From: an uncultured bacterium
GTDB taxonomy: Bacteria > Cloacimonadota > Cloacimonadia > Cloacimonadales > Cloacimonadaceae
Assembly: GCA_938009275.1 (NCBI GenBank)
Contig: CALLHY010000016.1
Coordinates: forward strand, 1-53,135
Direction: 5' to 3'
DNA length: 53,135 nucleotides
The notes under the pieces were generated by a model. That model did not search any database. It was given only the letters and a program-made list of their open reading frames with translations, and was not told the origin of the DNA. Numbering within the stretch: the stretch's first letter is position 1; each line of letters begins with the position of its first letter. Shown piece after piece: positions 34,489 through 43,646 of the stretch. The translations under genes and the position numbers were made by a program.

Positions 34489-36522
34489 TTACTTATCTTG
34501 AATTTCTTCAATCACTTCGGGAATATCTCCCTCCAAGCTTTGGATCATAAACGTGGCGGAGTCGTTCAAGTCACCACTTGGATACTGCTTCAAGAAATCT
34601 TTGAACAATTGCAGGGCAAGTTCGGTATTCTTCATTTCTTCGGCAATGAGGAAGGCTTTCATAAATGAAGCCTTATAGTCATCTGAGCCATTCTTAAAGC
34701 TTTTGATAATCTGATCGTAATACGTGATGGCATCCTTAAAGTTACGCTGACGCGCGGCCTCGTCTGCCTGTGTGAAGAGTTCATCTGCGCTTAGCTGGCT
34801 GCTGATGCGTTCTGGATACTTGCGCATATTCACTTCTACATACAATTGCTCGGTAACTTCTTCCTGTTTGGTCTTTTCTTTTTCTTTCTTTATGATGCCC
34901 CTGATCTTTTCAGTATAATCACTCATAGGTCTATAGGTTTTCTCGGTTTCCTTTATGGTGCGGAAGAAAACAATGTCGCCACGTGCAGAAGTGAACACCG
35001 GGCTAAGATAGCCTACCGGATTGTCCCATATTTTTTTTGAGAAATCTGCATCTGGTCCCATGCTGGTAACAATGCCATTGTTATACTGATGATCCAATAT
35101 GGCGTTTTGAGGCAGCTTTGAGTATTTGGTGATTACGGATTGCATCTTCTTTTCGTTTTTGCTTTTGTATGCCAGGTTATACTTCTTCCATGCGCGGTCT
35201 GCATCTTTTTTCTTGTCGAAATACAACACTTCAATAGTTCTGTAGGCAGGATTTGCATACTGCTCAATATCCTTATTATAACGAGCAAGGACTTCTTCGT
35301 CGCTAACCGACACAGTGTTTACAACCAGCAATTCGAAGGCTTTGCGCAAGATTATTGATCTTTTCATGGCGTTAAGATCGGCATTGTCCGTAAGGTGTTG
35401 GCCATAGTTAGCCGCTTTGGCTTCTACGAAAATGAGGTTCTGCATCAGTTCTTGTTCTGCCAATTGCTGTGCACCGCCGCCTTTGGTGATGAATATCTGT
35501 TCCTGGGGAGGTATCTTGTCGTATGTTTCTAATAACTGGCGTACAGATATTCTCAGGTCTTCGTTGGGGGAATTCATTACAAATTCGTCCATGATGGACT
35601 GGTTATTTTCTCTAACCTTAATATCAATGGAGTCTATTATATCGGGATTTACAGTCACGTTGTATTTAATTTTCAGGTTTTCTATCAGAGTATCCAGCAT
35701 TTTGCGTTCTTTGGTGGGGCGATAACGCTGTTCAATTTCAGGTATAACTTCGCTATACTCTTTTTGTCTGCCGGGGATGGATTCGATGGTGCGGAAAATG
35801 TGCCAACCCGTTTCGGTCTGAATGGGGCCAGTAAAGTTCTGGTCGTTCACCTTGCTGGCGCGGATGAGGTCTTCAAGCTGTTGGTCGTTGCCAACGCCAG
35901 GGATGTTTCCGTTTAGCCGGATGTTTTTAACGATGCCTTTCAAACCTTTTGCGTAGCTATTCTTGTTATACTTCTCAGACACATCCTGCAAAGAAGAACC
36001 GCTCTTAAGTTCGGCAATGGCCTTTTTGCCTTCAGCATCGTTTTCCACCTGGATATACTCGATGGTGATGAAGGGCTGAACATAAAAGGTTTGCAGGTTT
36101 TGGTTGTAGTAGTTCAGCTTGTCGTCTTCTGTAAGCACCAGGAGGTCGGATACATTGCGTTTGTAGTATTCCTGGATAAAGAACCGCTTTTCTACGCTCG
36201 AAAGTTTTTCCATTATCTCTGGGTCTTTGTCTATTTGCATTTTCAAAGCCTTGGCATAGAATGCTTCTTCGGCGGCTGTGATGTTCAATACTTCAATCTG
36301 TCCATCCACGGTTTTGTAACGTGGCTGGTAATTGGGGGGAAGTTTGGAAATTTTGGTATCTATATCTTTCCTTAATATAACCCCACCATCGAATTCTGCC
36401 AGGATATCGGCGCTTGTGTTTGTAGCAGTGGGAGAAGCTTTCGCGGGAGTATCTGCAGCAGCCAAAGCAAAGCAGATTGCAAGGGTAATCAGCATGAGGC
36501 TGAGTTTTTGGAAATTTAACAT
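34489..36522 (-). CDS. Periplasmic PpiC-type peptidyl-prolyl isomerase / chaperone with TPR tail
   Basis: The 677 aa begin with a signal peptide (LSLMLITLAICFALAAA). Residues ~150-270 form a parvulin domain (FITIEYIQVEND, YAKGLKGIVKNI, GPIQTETGWHIFRTIESIPG). A second, degenerate copy follows near 425-540 (RTIEVLYFDKKKD, NGIVTSMGPDADF, ARGDIVFFRTIKE). Residues ~590-660 look like TPR repeats (RNFKDAITYYDQIIKSF, TELALQLFKDFLKQYPSGDL). It is likely a SurA/PrsA-like folding factor for exported or outer-membrane proteins, fitting the many secreted proteins here. AAGGAG precedes the ATG. The pilus operon starts divergently 175 bases away. Confidence 0.88.
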   Translation of the reverse strand: MLNFQKLSLMLITLAICFALAAADTPAKASPTATNTSADILAEFDGGVILRKDIDTKISKLPPNYQPRYKTVDGQIEVLNITAAEEAFYAKALKMQIDKDPEIMEKLSSVEKRFFIQEYYKRNVSDLLVLTEDDKLNYYNQNLQTFYVQPFITIEYIQVENDAEGKKAIAELKSGSSLQDVSEKYNKNSYAKGLKGIVKNIRLNGNIPGVGNDQQLEDLIRASKVNDQNFTGPIQTETGWHIFRTIESIPGRQKEYSEVIPEIEQRYRPTKERKMLDTLIENLKIKYNVTVNPDIIDSIDIKVRENNQSIMDEFVMNSPNEDLRISVRQLLETYDKIPPQEQIFITKGGGAQQLAEQELMQNLIFVEAKAANYGQHLTDNADLNAMKRSIILRKAFELLVVNTVSVSDEEVLARYNKDIEQYANPAYRTIEVLYFDKKKDADRAWKKYNLAYKSKNEKKMQSVITKYSKLPQNAILDHQYNNGIVTSMGPDADFSKKIWDNPVGYLSPVFTSARGDIVFFRTIKETEKTYRPMSDYTEKIRGIIKKEKEKTKQEEVTEQLYVEVNMRKYPERISSQLSADELFTQADEAARQRNFKDAITYYDQIIKSFKNGSDDYKASFMKAFLIAEEMKNTELALQLFKDFLKQYPSGDLNDSATFMIQSLEGDIPEVIEEIQDK

Positions 36523-36636
36523 GTCTATGCTCCTTAAATTTGCTTAGTCAAGTTTCAAAAACCCAAAAATGAAAGTTAGTTCAACCCGTCAAGACATTTA
36601 TAGCCCTGGCATGAGTTTGACACATTTTATGGGAGT

Positions 36637-36653
36637 TTGGCACGTAATGTGCA
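36637..36653 (+). promoter_or_regulatory. Predicted sigma-54 (-24/-12) promoter of the pilin operon
   Basis: TTTGGCACGTAATGTGCAT contains TGGCACG, four bases, then GTGCA; the invariant GG and GC are exactly 12 bases apart, as sigma-54 requires. The expected start of transcription is about 12 bases downstream (~36664), giving a ~34-base leader before the pilin ATG. Pilin genes of several bacteria use sigma-54. Confidence 0.72.
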
Positions 36654-36697
36654 TACCTATTTAGGCAACGAAATAAAGATCCCTTAGGAGGATACTA

Positions 36698-37135
36698 ATG
36701 CTCAGGAAACTGAAAAACCAGAAGGGTTTTACCCTTATCGAAGTCTTGGTGGTGGTTATCATCGTAGCCATCCTTGCCGCTTTAGCCGTACCGCGTTATC
36801 TGCGTTATGTGGAAAAATCACGCAGTACTGAAGCACAAACTGCAATCAACACCATCCGTAAAACATTTGACGTCTATATGCAGACCAATGGCTCCACCGA
36901 TGGTTTCAGCCTCGATCAAGCTCAGAAAGAAGCTCGTTTAGGCGAAAGCACCAACAAAAACTGGAAGTTTGAAGTTGTCGGCAATCCCCCCAAGAAGTAT
37001 ATTGCCACCTCAACTCAGGAATTTGCCGGCGGTGAAGGCAAGCAAGTATGGTATGATGTAGCAGAAGCTAAATTCCACGGTTATGGTATTGATACATGGA
37101 CTAACCCCGAATCCGGAGGAACCGAGAGCGACTAA
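36698..37135 (+). CDS. Type IV major pilin-like protein
   Basis: The 145-aa precursor has a 9-residue leader (LRKLKNQKG) and the mature start FTLIEVLVVVIIVAILAALA with Glu5, the class-III signal cut and methylated by the prepilin peptidase. A second half with few helices carries no Cys pair. The family also includes GspG-like pseudopilins, but the presence of pilT directly downstream and no T2SS-only genes favour pili. AGGAGG gives a strong ribosome site. A sigma-54-like promoter lies 45-61 bases upstream. As first gene of the operon it may be the most expressed subunit. Confidence 0.93.
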   Translation: MLRKLKNQKGFTLIEVLVVVIIVAILAALAVPRYLRYVEKSRSTEAQTAINTIRKTFDVYMQTNGSTDGFSLDQAQKEARLGESTNKNWKFEVVGNPPKKYIATSTQEFAGGEGKQVWYDVAEAKFHGYGIDTWTNPESGGTESD

Positions 37136-37152
37136 TCCAGGAGGATGGAAAA

Positions 37153-38208
37153 TTGACAATCCATGAGTTATTGCGCTTTACCGCAGAAGCGGGAGCGTCC
37201 GACCTTCATATTGCAGCCGGCTCGCACCCCATGGTGCGAGTCAACGGTCGCATGAAGAAACTGAACTTGCCAATTCAAAGTGTTGAAGATGTGGAAACCC
37301 TGGTTTTCGGTGTTATGAACGAATCCCAACAAGAGCTGTTCAAAAAGAACCTGGAAATAGACTTTTCCACAAAGCTGAGCAATGAAGTCCGCTTCCGTGT
37401 AAACGCATTTCACCAGATTAATGGTATTTCATGCGCCTTTCGTGTGATTCCCAACGAGATAAAGTCTTACGACGAGCTTCATCTGCCCGATATTCTGAAG
37501 CGTTTAACCATGAAAGAGAAGGGTTTAATACTGGTTACCGGGCCAACTGGTAGCGGTAAATCTACCACTCTGGCAACTATGATCGACTCTGTAAACGAAA
37601 ATCGCAATTGCCACATCATTACAGTGGAAGACCCCATCGAATTTGTGCATCGCAGTAAGAATAGCCTTATTAACCAACGCGAGTTGGGACACGACACTTG
37701 GAGCTTTACAGCGGCACTTAGAAGCGCACTGCGCGAAGACCCGGATGTGATTCTGGTTGGTGAAATGCGCGACCTGGAGACGGTGTCACTTGCGTTGACA
37801 GCAGCCGAAACAGGTCACTTGGTTTTTGCCACTCTGCACACGGGAAGCTGTACGAAATCCATCGACCGTATTATTGACATGTTTCCCAAGGAACAGCAGC
37901 AGCAAGTGCGTTCAATGCTTTCCGAATCTCTGGAAGCAGTAATAGCGCAAACCCTGTTGCCAACCAAAGACGGAAAAGGCCGAGTACCTTCGGTAGAGAT
38001 AATGATTGCCAATGCCGCGGTAAGAAACCTGATTCGTGAAGAGAAGACATATCAGATACCATCTGTTATTCAAGCCAGCACCAAAGAAGGTATGCAGACC
38101 AGAGACCAGTCACTATATAACCTGGTGATGAACAATCTGATTGAGCGTACCGTTGCCGAAGAATTTGCCGAGAATCCAAAACAATTCGCTACAGGAGCCG
38201 GTTTTTAG
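37153..38208 (+). CDS. pilT: Type IV pilus retraction ATPase PilT
   Basis: A hexameric ATPase that drives pilus retraction. The 351 aa match PilT: N-terminal SDLHIAAGSHPMVRVNGRM, Walker A GPTGSGKST, Asp box VEDPIEF, Walker B region DPDVILVGEMRD, His box TGHLVFATLHT, and AIRNLIR-like AVRNLIREEKTYQIPS near the end. The start is TTG, supported by AGGAGG at normal spacing and by the correct PilT N-terminus. It follows the pilin gene by 17 bases, an uncommon pairing compared with the usual separate pilT locus. Its presence makes dynamic pili, not only secretion, the likely function. Confidence 0.96.
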   Translation: MTIHELLRFTAEAGASDLHIAAGSHPMVRVNGRMKKLNLPIQSVEDVETLVFGVMNESQQELFKKNLEIDFSTKLSNEVRFRVNAFHQINGISCAFRVIPNEIKSYDELHLPDILKRLTMKEKGLILVTGPTGSGKSTTLATMIDSVNENRNCHIITVEDPIEFVHRSKNSLINQRELGHDTWSFTAALRSALREDPDVILVGEMRDLETVSLALTAAETGHLVFATLHTGSCTKSIDRIIDMFPKEQQQQVRSMLSESLEAVIAQTLLPTKDGKGRVPSVEIMIANAAVRNLIREEKTYQIPSVIQASTKEGMQTRDQSLYNLVMNNLIERTVAEEFAENPKQFATGAGF

Positions 38209-38333
38209 GCATGAAGGGAGTTAACTTGGAGCAGAAAGGAAGCTGCCGGTGTCTGGATGTACTATATGATGTCCGGACAACCGGCTGGACAAGCGAAGCT
38301 TCTTTGAGAAGAGATATAAACCCTATACAGACC

Positions 38334-38765
38334 ATGATAAAAGACCAAAGAGGTTTTACTCTTATAGAAGTCATGGTTCTGGTAGTAGTTCTGGCAGTTA
38401 TGATTCTTACTATATACATAGGCGTGGTGTACGCTGAGAAACAAACTTTGCTGAATTATCGTAACAGGGTGGCTACTTTCATAGCTTCGGGTGAGATAGA
38501 TAAGCAATATACCCTGTACATGAAAGAAGGATACATGCGCCCTTATTCCGGAAAACAAGTAGTGATTGATGACCAATCGGATTCAATACTAAGGGGGAAT
38601 GTATCCATAAGCGTGAAAAGAGATGTTGAATACAATGTTTCTAAGCAATATGGATACTCATCCGTTGTTGCAGAGGTATCATGGACAGACCCTGAAAATA
38701 AGAAGAACAGAAGGATTGTCTTGCGAGAAGATTTTTACGATGTTGAAGGGAAGGTGAATCCATGA
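38334..38765 (+). CDS. Minor pilin-like prepilin
   Basis: From ATG 38334 the 143-aa product starts with a classic leader and helix, MIKDQRG-FTLIEVMVLVVVL, with Glu5. The remaining ~110 residues are polar and presumably form the beta-headgroup. This start has no good ribosome site. An in-frame ATG at 38211 or TTG at 38226 (with AGGGAG five bases before) would add 36-41 residues, including CRC and Trp, before the leader; that is unusually long for prepilin peptidase. I prefer the short form for the motif, with real doubt. The gene ends overlapping the next one (ATGA). Confidence 0.75.
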   Translation: MIKDQRGFTLIEVMVLVVVLAVMILTIYIGVVYAEKQTLLNYRNRVATFIASGEIDKQYTLYMKEGYMRPYSGKQVVIDDQSDSILRGNVSISVKRDVEYNVSKQYGYSSVVAEVSWTDPENKKNRRIVLREDFYDVEGKVNP

Positions 38766-39436
38766 ACTTGAATTGGCTTCATAAAACAAAGGCGTTCAGC
38801 ATTGTTGGAAATCAAAAGGGATTTACTCTTACAGAGCTATTAAGTGTAATACTTATCTCTACATTGTTAATAGTGATTGCAGGAGTTGGTCTCAGCGTAT
38901 TTTTTGCAAAATACCAGGAGATAAATGCCTTTGTTGACCTCCAGAAAGATTCCATAGAGTTCCTGAACTACCTGAAAAACGGTTATAATGTAGGTACTGG
39001 GAATATGCTTCAGTTTAATGGTGTTGCCAGTGCAAAGAGCCTGGAAATTACAGGCAGGACTTATGACCTGGGGGTTGGAACTGGATTGAGGATTGTTCCC
39101 CCATTCAGAGAAGAGTATCCCTATGATTTTATACATTTCTATCTGAGAGAAGGAGTTATCCGCCTAAACTACATGTTCAACGGTGTCCAGGTTAACTATC
39201 CATTATACTTGTTTCCCAAGCGATCCGAACTTGGCAGGATAAAAATCGAAAGCTTCAAGGTTAGTGATGCCAATGCCTATAACGCTTTATTTGTTAACAA
39301 GGTGAATGAGCCTTTATGCATAGTTAATATTGAGCTGAAGGCGAGCGTTAAAACCGCGAAAAATAAGTATCGCTACGTTAATTACAAAACTACAATGGCC
39401 ATGAAGAATATGTCACGAACAACGGAGATACCATGA
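38762..39436 (+). CDS. Minor pilin-like prepilin
   Basis: A 224-aa prepilin whose leader of 19 residues (NLNWLHKTKAFSIVGNQKG) precedes FTLTELLSVILISTLLIVIA, with Glu in the +5 position, so it should be cleaved and assembled with the pilus. The rest has no named domain. It may be a PilW/PilJ-like minor pilin forming the priming tip. AAGGTG precedes the ATG, which overlaps the previous stop (ATGA); it overlaps the next gene in the same way. The triple overlap suggests balanced translation of the minor pilin set. Confidence 0.85.
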   Translation: MNLNWLHKTKAFSIVGNQKGFTLTELLSVILISTLLIVIAGVGLSVFFAKYQEINAFVDLQKDSIEFLNYLKNGYNVGTGNMLQFNGVASAKSLEITGRTYDLGVGTGLRIVPPFREEYPYDFIHFYLREGVIRLNYMFNGVQVNYPLYLFPKRSELGRIKIESFKVSDANAYNALFVNKVNEPLCIVNIELKASVKTAKNKYRYVNYKTTMAMKNMSRTTEIP

Positions 39437-41391
39437 TTAAGATACTAAAGAATCAAAGTGGTAACGTTACTCTGGCAATGCTGTTAGCTGTCATAGCCAT
39501 GATGAGCGGATTAAGCATTTCCAGTATGAGCTTACGGGATACCATTGCCGCTCAGGCAGAGCTAGAGAGTATCCAAGGCTTACATTTTTTACGGGCAGAG
39601 GCGTTGCGCGGACAAGCATTCCTTGAATTAGCTGCTAAAACTGATCCAGGGATAAGTGGAGGATTACTTACTCCGCTGAGAAACATTGCAATAGCTGGTA
39701 GTGACTATGCAAAAACCTATAATATGCAGTCTCACATCTACAGAAGATCTGCCGAAACCGAAGGCTATGCATTTGAGGGTAATACAGGAGCAACCGGAGC
39801 GAGTGAGAACGAGTATTTGATTCGCTCTCTTGTCGAAACTAAAACCGGTATTGGACAGGTAGCTTACTTTAATACTAATAAAAGTATTGTAAGAAAGTAC
39901 AGCGAACTCCAGATATTCCAATCCACCGGTCCAATCTTCATGTATTTTACAGATAATGAGAAAGACCCTTTGGGATTTGACGTAAGATTTGATGGTAAGG
40001 ACTACTTCAATGGACCAATCCACAGTAATACTGACATCACTATTAGATACACATCCGGAACAGCAAATCCTTATGCACCAGGTTGGCCATTATTTGATGC
40101 CATTGTTACTACTAGCGGAGTTGTAACCGTATACGGTGGAGCAGCCACGTATCCCCGTGACGAAATCTTTAGAGGTGGTTTGATAGAGAATTATCAGACC
40201 TATGAATATCCAACAGAGATGACTGGGGTACGGAAAAATGGTGCTCCTGTTGGCCCCACTTATTATGATGAAGATCATATTTTCTTCGTTCAGGTTAACG
40301 GAGGCGCGTACTCGGGGATGTGGGGTCGTATTCAAGACCCACGCCGCGTTTTTGCTGACGTATGGCAAAACTATCCATTCGGAACAAATGTTCCACCTCT
40401 TTACCGAAACAACTTTAACGTTAGAGATACAGTATGGACTGTGTTGCCTTCCAACACATGCAGCAATCGTTCAAATTTTGTGAATGGGAAACTGTGGATA
40501 CGTGGACGATTTTCTGGAATGCAAACCTGGGGTGCTGCTGACACACTTTCCATCATAGGTGATATACTGATTGAAGGAACAAATCCACCGGATAGTCCTG
40601 TAACAAACAGGTCATCGATGGTTGGCCTGATATCTGAGAAATCAATTGTACTTAAGTACGGATTTTTTAATCCTTTGGATACCATAAGAGAGCACACCAA
40701 TATGGGTGCTGACAACGACTTTCCCAGCCCAGCCGGTGGTGGTGTCTGGATATATGCAGCTATGGCTGCGTTGGGGCAAGGTGGCGGTGATCCATTCAAG
40801 GACGGTGTGTTTACTTTCGAGTACCAGCATCCTCATGGCTCAATTCCCGCAACACTTATCAACATCCCTGGTCCCGAAGGGCCTATTCCAACTGTGTTTG
40901 ATTGGATTGATCTTCACAGGAATAAATGGCCACAAACACCATCTCAACCGTGGCCACCCCTGTTGGACTATCCATGGTATAACCCTCTTTGGCCAGAGAG
41001 AAATCCCTATTTAATGAGAGGTACTATAAACATATGGGGTGGTGTGAACCAACGCCGCAGAGGTTTTGTACGCAGAAACTATGTGAATGACCCTCCATAC
41101 AATACTGAAGGACTTTGGAATATTCCCGTAGATAAGTGCGGAGGTTCAAGTGCCCCCAATGCTATTAACATCCAGCTTTATCAGAACCCGAATGTTTTTG
41201 TAACCTTGCAGGGTAGGAATTATCCCGGAGCAGGGGGAGCACAGGTTGGATATAATAAGAATTATCAGTATGATACTAGAATGTATAAGAAGAAGCCACC
41301 GGATTGGCCGGAGTTTAAGAAGCAGGGTGAAAAACTGCCGATGGAGCAAGGTAACTGGTTGCTAAAGAGACCCCCACGGTCCTTAGTGTAG
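39433..41391 (+). CDS. Large pilus-associated protein, PilX-like N-terminus
   Basis: The 652-aa protein begins MIKILKNQSGNVTLAMLLAV, a pilin-like leader and hydrophobic helix, but with Thr-Leu instead of Thr-Leu-x-Glu, so the +5 Glu is absent, as in some GspK/PilX proteins. The large remainder is Pro/Gly/Trp/Tyr-rich (for example NKWPQTPSQPWPPLLDYPWY), with FDVRFDGKDYFNGPIHSNTD typical of secreted beta proteins; I cannot name a domain. In PilX/GspK-like proteins the large head sits at the pilus tip, so a tip adhesin is a fair inference. ATGA overlaps the previous gene. It is followed by pilM after 28 bases. Confidence 0.7.
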   Translation: MIKILKNQSGNVTLAMLLAVIAMMSGLSISSMSLRDTIAAQAELESIQGLHFLRAEALRGQAFLELAAKTDPGISGGLLTPLRNIAIAGSDYAKTYNMQSHIYRRSAETEGYAFEGNTGATGASENEYLIRSLVETKTGIGQVAYFNTNKSIVRKYSELQIFQSTGPIFMYFTDNEKDPLGFDVRFDGKDYFNGPIHSNTDITIRYTSGTANPYAPGWPLFDAIVTTSGVVTVYGGAATYPRDEIFRGGLIENYQTYEYPTEMTGVRKNGAPVGPTYYDEDHIFFVQVNGGAYSGMWGRIQDPRRVFADVWQNYPFGTNVPPLYRNNFNVRDTVWTVLPSNTCSNRSNFVNGKLWIRGRFSGMQTWGAADTLSIIGDILIEGTNPPDSPVTNRSSMVGLISEKSIVLKYGFFNPLDTIREHTNMGADNDFPSPAGGGVWIYAAMAALGQGGGDPFKDGVFTFEYQHPHGSIPATLINIPGPEGPIPTVFDWIDLHRNKWPQTPSQPWPPLLDYPWYNPLWPERNPYLMRGTINIWGGVNQRRRGFVRRNYVNDPPYNTEGLWNIPVDKCGGSSAPNAINIQLYQNPNVFVTLQGRNYPGAGGAQVGYNKNYQYDTRMYKKKPPDWPEFKKQGEKLPMEQGNWLLKRPPRSLV

Positions 41392-41419
41392 AATATAGCA
41401 AGTGATATAAAGAGGAAGA

Positions 41420-42487
41420 ATGAAGAAGAAAAACGTTCGATTCAAAGAGACTGTTGGTATCGACATTGGTACACACAGCGTAAAAATCGTTCATCTTAAG
41501 AAGCTGCACGAAGGCTTCAAGCTCTTGAATTACGAGATTCGCCCAACAGTGCCAACCGGCATCGAGTATATTCCCAGCGATCTCCGCCCCGAGCGCTATG
41601 CCCCAGTGATTATCGAAATGCTTAAAACACTGCGGATTAACCCAAAGAATATTAAGCATTTGGTTAGTTCTATCGGTGGAGACAACACCAGCATCAAGCA
41701 GATTAAGACCATCTTTCTGCCCGATGAAGAGCTGGAATCCGCCTTGTTCTTTGAAGCCAAGAAGCATATTCCGATCAGTGGTACTGATATGGTTCTGGAT
41801 TATCAGGTGTTAAGTGTGGAAGAAAAGACCAACAATATGAACATACTGCTGGCTGCCACATCCAAAGATGTGCTGAACGAACACACGAACATCCTTGTTA
41901 GTGCTGGAGTTAATCCGAACTTAGTTGACATCGATTCCCTGGCAGTGGCAAACAGCTTTGCGCTTAATGCTTTTGCCGAAGAAGGGGTTTATGTGCTGCT
42001 AAATCTCGGTGCACACCGCAGTAATATGGTTATCTGGGGACCAGATTCCAAGCTGTTTGCCCGTGATATTCCCTATGGTGGCTATAACTTCACGCGTGAC
42101 ATTATGCGTAAACGCCAGTTAGAATGGGAAGAAGCTGAGAAGCATAAACTGGAATACGGCTTGTTAGACAATCCCAATGTGGCAAACGTGCAGACAATTT
42201 CTATGCTTGATATATCTGAGAAGTCTACCGAGGATGCAATAGTAGAAGAAGTACGCAGGTCTTTACGTTTTTATGTGAAAGAGGCTGGAAATAGCGACTT
42301 TCGTAAGCTGTATCTAATGGGTGGAACTGCCAAACTGAAAGGTCTGCAAGAATACATTCAGGAAAAAGTAGCACTGCCTACCGAAATCTTCATGCCTTTT
42401 ATTAACGTGGAAATGCCTGAGAAGTTCCAGGATAAAAAAGACCCTCAACTTGCTTTGGCCATCGGCCTCGCGATGAGAATGGAATAG
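41420..42487 (+). CDS. pilM: Type IV pilus assembly protein PilM
   Basis: A cytoplasmic actin-like protein (355 aa) that binds the N-terminal tail of PilN and couples the motors to the inner-membrane platform. It shows the actin-fold nucleotide site: VGIDIGTHSVKIVHLKK at the N-terminus, EAKKHIPI, VLLNLGAHRSNMVIW, and LMGGTAKLKGLQEYI near the C-terminus. Length and order (pilM-pilN-pilO) are canonical. AGAGGAAG precedes the ATG. It marks the start of the core assembly block within the operon. Confidence 0.95.
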   Translation: MKKKNVRFKETVGIDIGTHSVKIVHLKKLHEGFKLLNYEIRPTVPTGIEYIPSDLRPERYAPVIIEMLKTLRINPKNIKHLVSSIGGDNTSIKQIKTIFLPDEELESALFFEAKKHIPISGTDMVLDYQVLSVEEKTNNMNILLAATSKDVLNEHTNILVSAGVNPNLVDIDSLAVANSFALNAFAEEGVYVLLNLGAHRSNMVIWGPDSKLFARDIPYGGYNFTRDIMRKRQLEWEEAEKHKLEYGLLDNPNVANVQTISMLDISEKSTEDAIVEEVRRSLRFYVKEAGNSDFRKLYLMGGTAKLKGLQEYIQEKVALPTEIFMPFINVEMPEKFQDKKDPQLALAIGLAMRME

Positions 42488-42497
42488 GAGAAGGCGA

Positions 42498-43097
42498 ATG
42501 ACAAACGCGTTTTATTTCAAAATAAACTTAAATAAATTCGGCGAGATGCGCCTTCAGGCCGAGCGTGAGAAGAAGACATTGTTAACCGCGATTATTTGCT
42601 TCGTGGTTGGATTTGTTATTGTCCTTGCAGCTTGGTTCTATATCGACTCCAAGGCTGCTGAAAGAGTAGAAAGCCGTAAGGCATATTTAGATGAAACCAA
42701 CAAGCAACTGGAAAGCTTCCAGACCAGTGCCGATTATCTATCCAGTGACGATCTTGACCGTTTGGCAGAGACCTTCACCAATCGGATATTCTGGGCGAAG
42801 AAGATGATTGCCCTTGGCAATGAGATTGATGACAAGCTTGCCGTGCGGAAGTTTTCGTATGCAAATGGCGTGTTAACGCTTAATGGTATTACTGAAGTGG
42901 ATGTAAATGTTAAAGAATTGGATTTGATTCAGTCCTTTATCAATCGTTTAAAAGCTAATCCTGAGATTAGCAACGACTTTCCACAGATCAAATCCGGACA
43001 GATTACCAGACAGATAGTAAAAGACACAGCTATCCTGGAATTTGTAATAGAGTGTTACAGCAAAGAAGCCGGCACAGGAAGGAGACCGCAACAATGA
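42498..43097 (+). CDS. pilN: Type IV pilus assembly protein PilN-like
   Basis: A bitopic inner-membrane protein of 199 aa. A short cytoplasmic tail (FYFKINLNKFGEMRL), which recalls the INLLPWRE tail bound by PilM, is followed by one membrane helix (~30-52), a coiled coil (~58-85) and a small alpha/beta periplasmic domain. Assignment rests on position between pilM and a PilO-like gene as much as on sequence. AGGAG precedes the ATG. It overlaps the next gene by 4 bases (ATGA). Confidence 0.85.
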   Translation: MTNAFYFKINLNKFGEMRLQAEREKKTLLTAIICFVVGFVIVLAAWFYIDSKAAERVESRKAYLDETNKQLESFQTSADYLSSDDLDRLAETFTNRIFWAKKMIALGNEIDDKLAVRKFSYANGVLTLNGITEVDVNVKELDLIQSFINRLKANPEISNDFPQIKSGQITRQIVKDTAILEFVIECYSKEAGTGRRPQQ

Positions 43098-43645
43098 GAG
43101 AAAAGTATTTGATATTCTTGTTGCTTATGTTGTTATTGGCCATAGGCTTCTTTGTGCTAACCAACAACAGCGTTAAGCAGAGCCAAGACAAAATTAAGGA
43201 ATATGACAGCAAAATTAAGGTAGCACAAGAGAAGCTGAATAGTGCCAGGATTATGGATCAACAGCTTAGCCAATTTGCCCTTATCATAGACAACAGCCTT
43301 ACTAAGGTGCCTGCCTTTACCTTCGATGAGATCAATGACTTTAAGACCATGATTGGCCACCTGGCAGATCAACGAAAGATTCAGATTAACAAACTGTCTG
43401 ACAGTAACAAGTTCTCACTACCTGGACTGATAGAGTCCACGTACAATTTGGAATTGGAAGCAAGTTATGTTCAGATTGGTCAGTTCATATCCGATATCGA
43501 AGCGCTTGATCATATATTGAAGATACACGCACTGGACGTAAGTCCGGCGCAGGTATCCGACAAGGTAACCGTTGCTGCTGGAACCCCGAACAGATATCGT
43601 GTGACCTTGGAATTATCAATTTTCAAGGTTAAAAAGGAGGCATAG
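43094..43645 (+). CDS. pilO: Type IV pilus assembly protein PilO-like
   Basis: It has 183 aa: one N-terminal membrane helix (YLIFLLLMLLLAIGFFVL), a coiled coil (~25-65) and a ferredoxin-like periplasmic domain ending in LELSIFKVKK. It pairs with PilN in the alignment subcomplex. I used the ATG at 43094, which overlaps the PilN stop and has AAGGAG about ten bases upstream; a start 14 codons earlier would lie in the coding end of pilN. The pilP-like gene follows after one base. Confidence 0.85.
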   Translation: MREKYLIFLLLMLLLAIGFFVLTNNSVKQSQDKIKEYDSKIKVAQEKLNSARIMDQQLSQFALIIDNSLTKVPAFTFDEINDFKTMIGHLADQRKIQINKLSDSNKFSLPGLIESTYNLELEASYVQIGQFISDIEALDHILKIHALDVSPAQVSDKVTVAAGTPNRYRVTLELSIFKVKKEA

Positions 43646-43646
43646 G

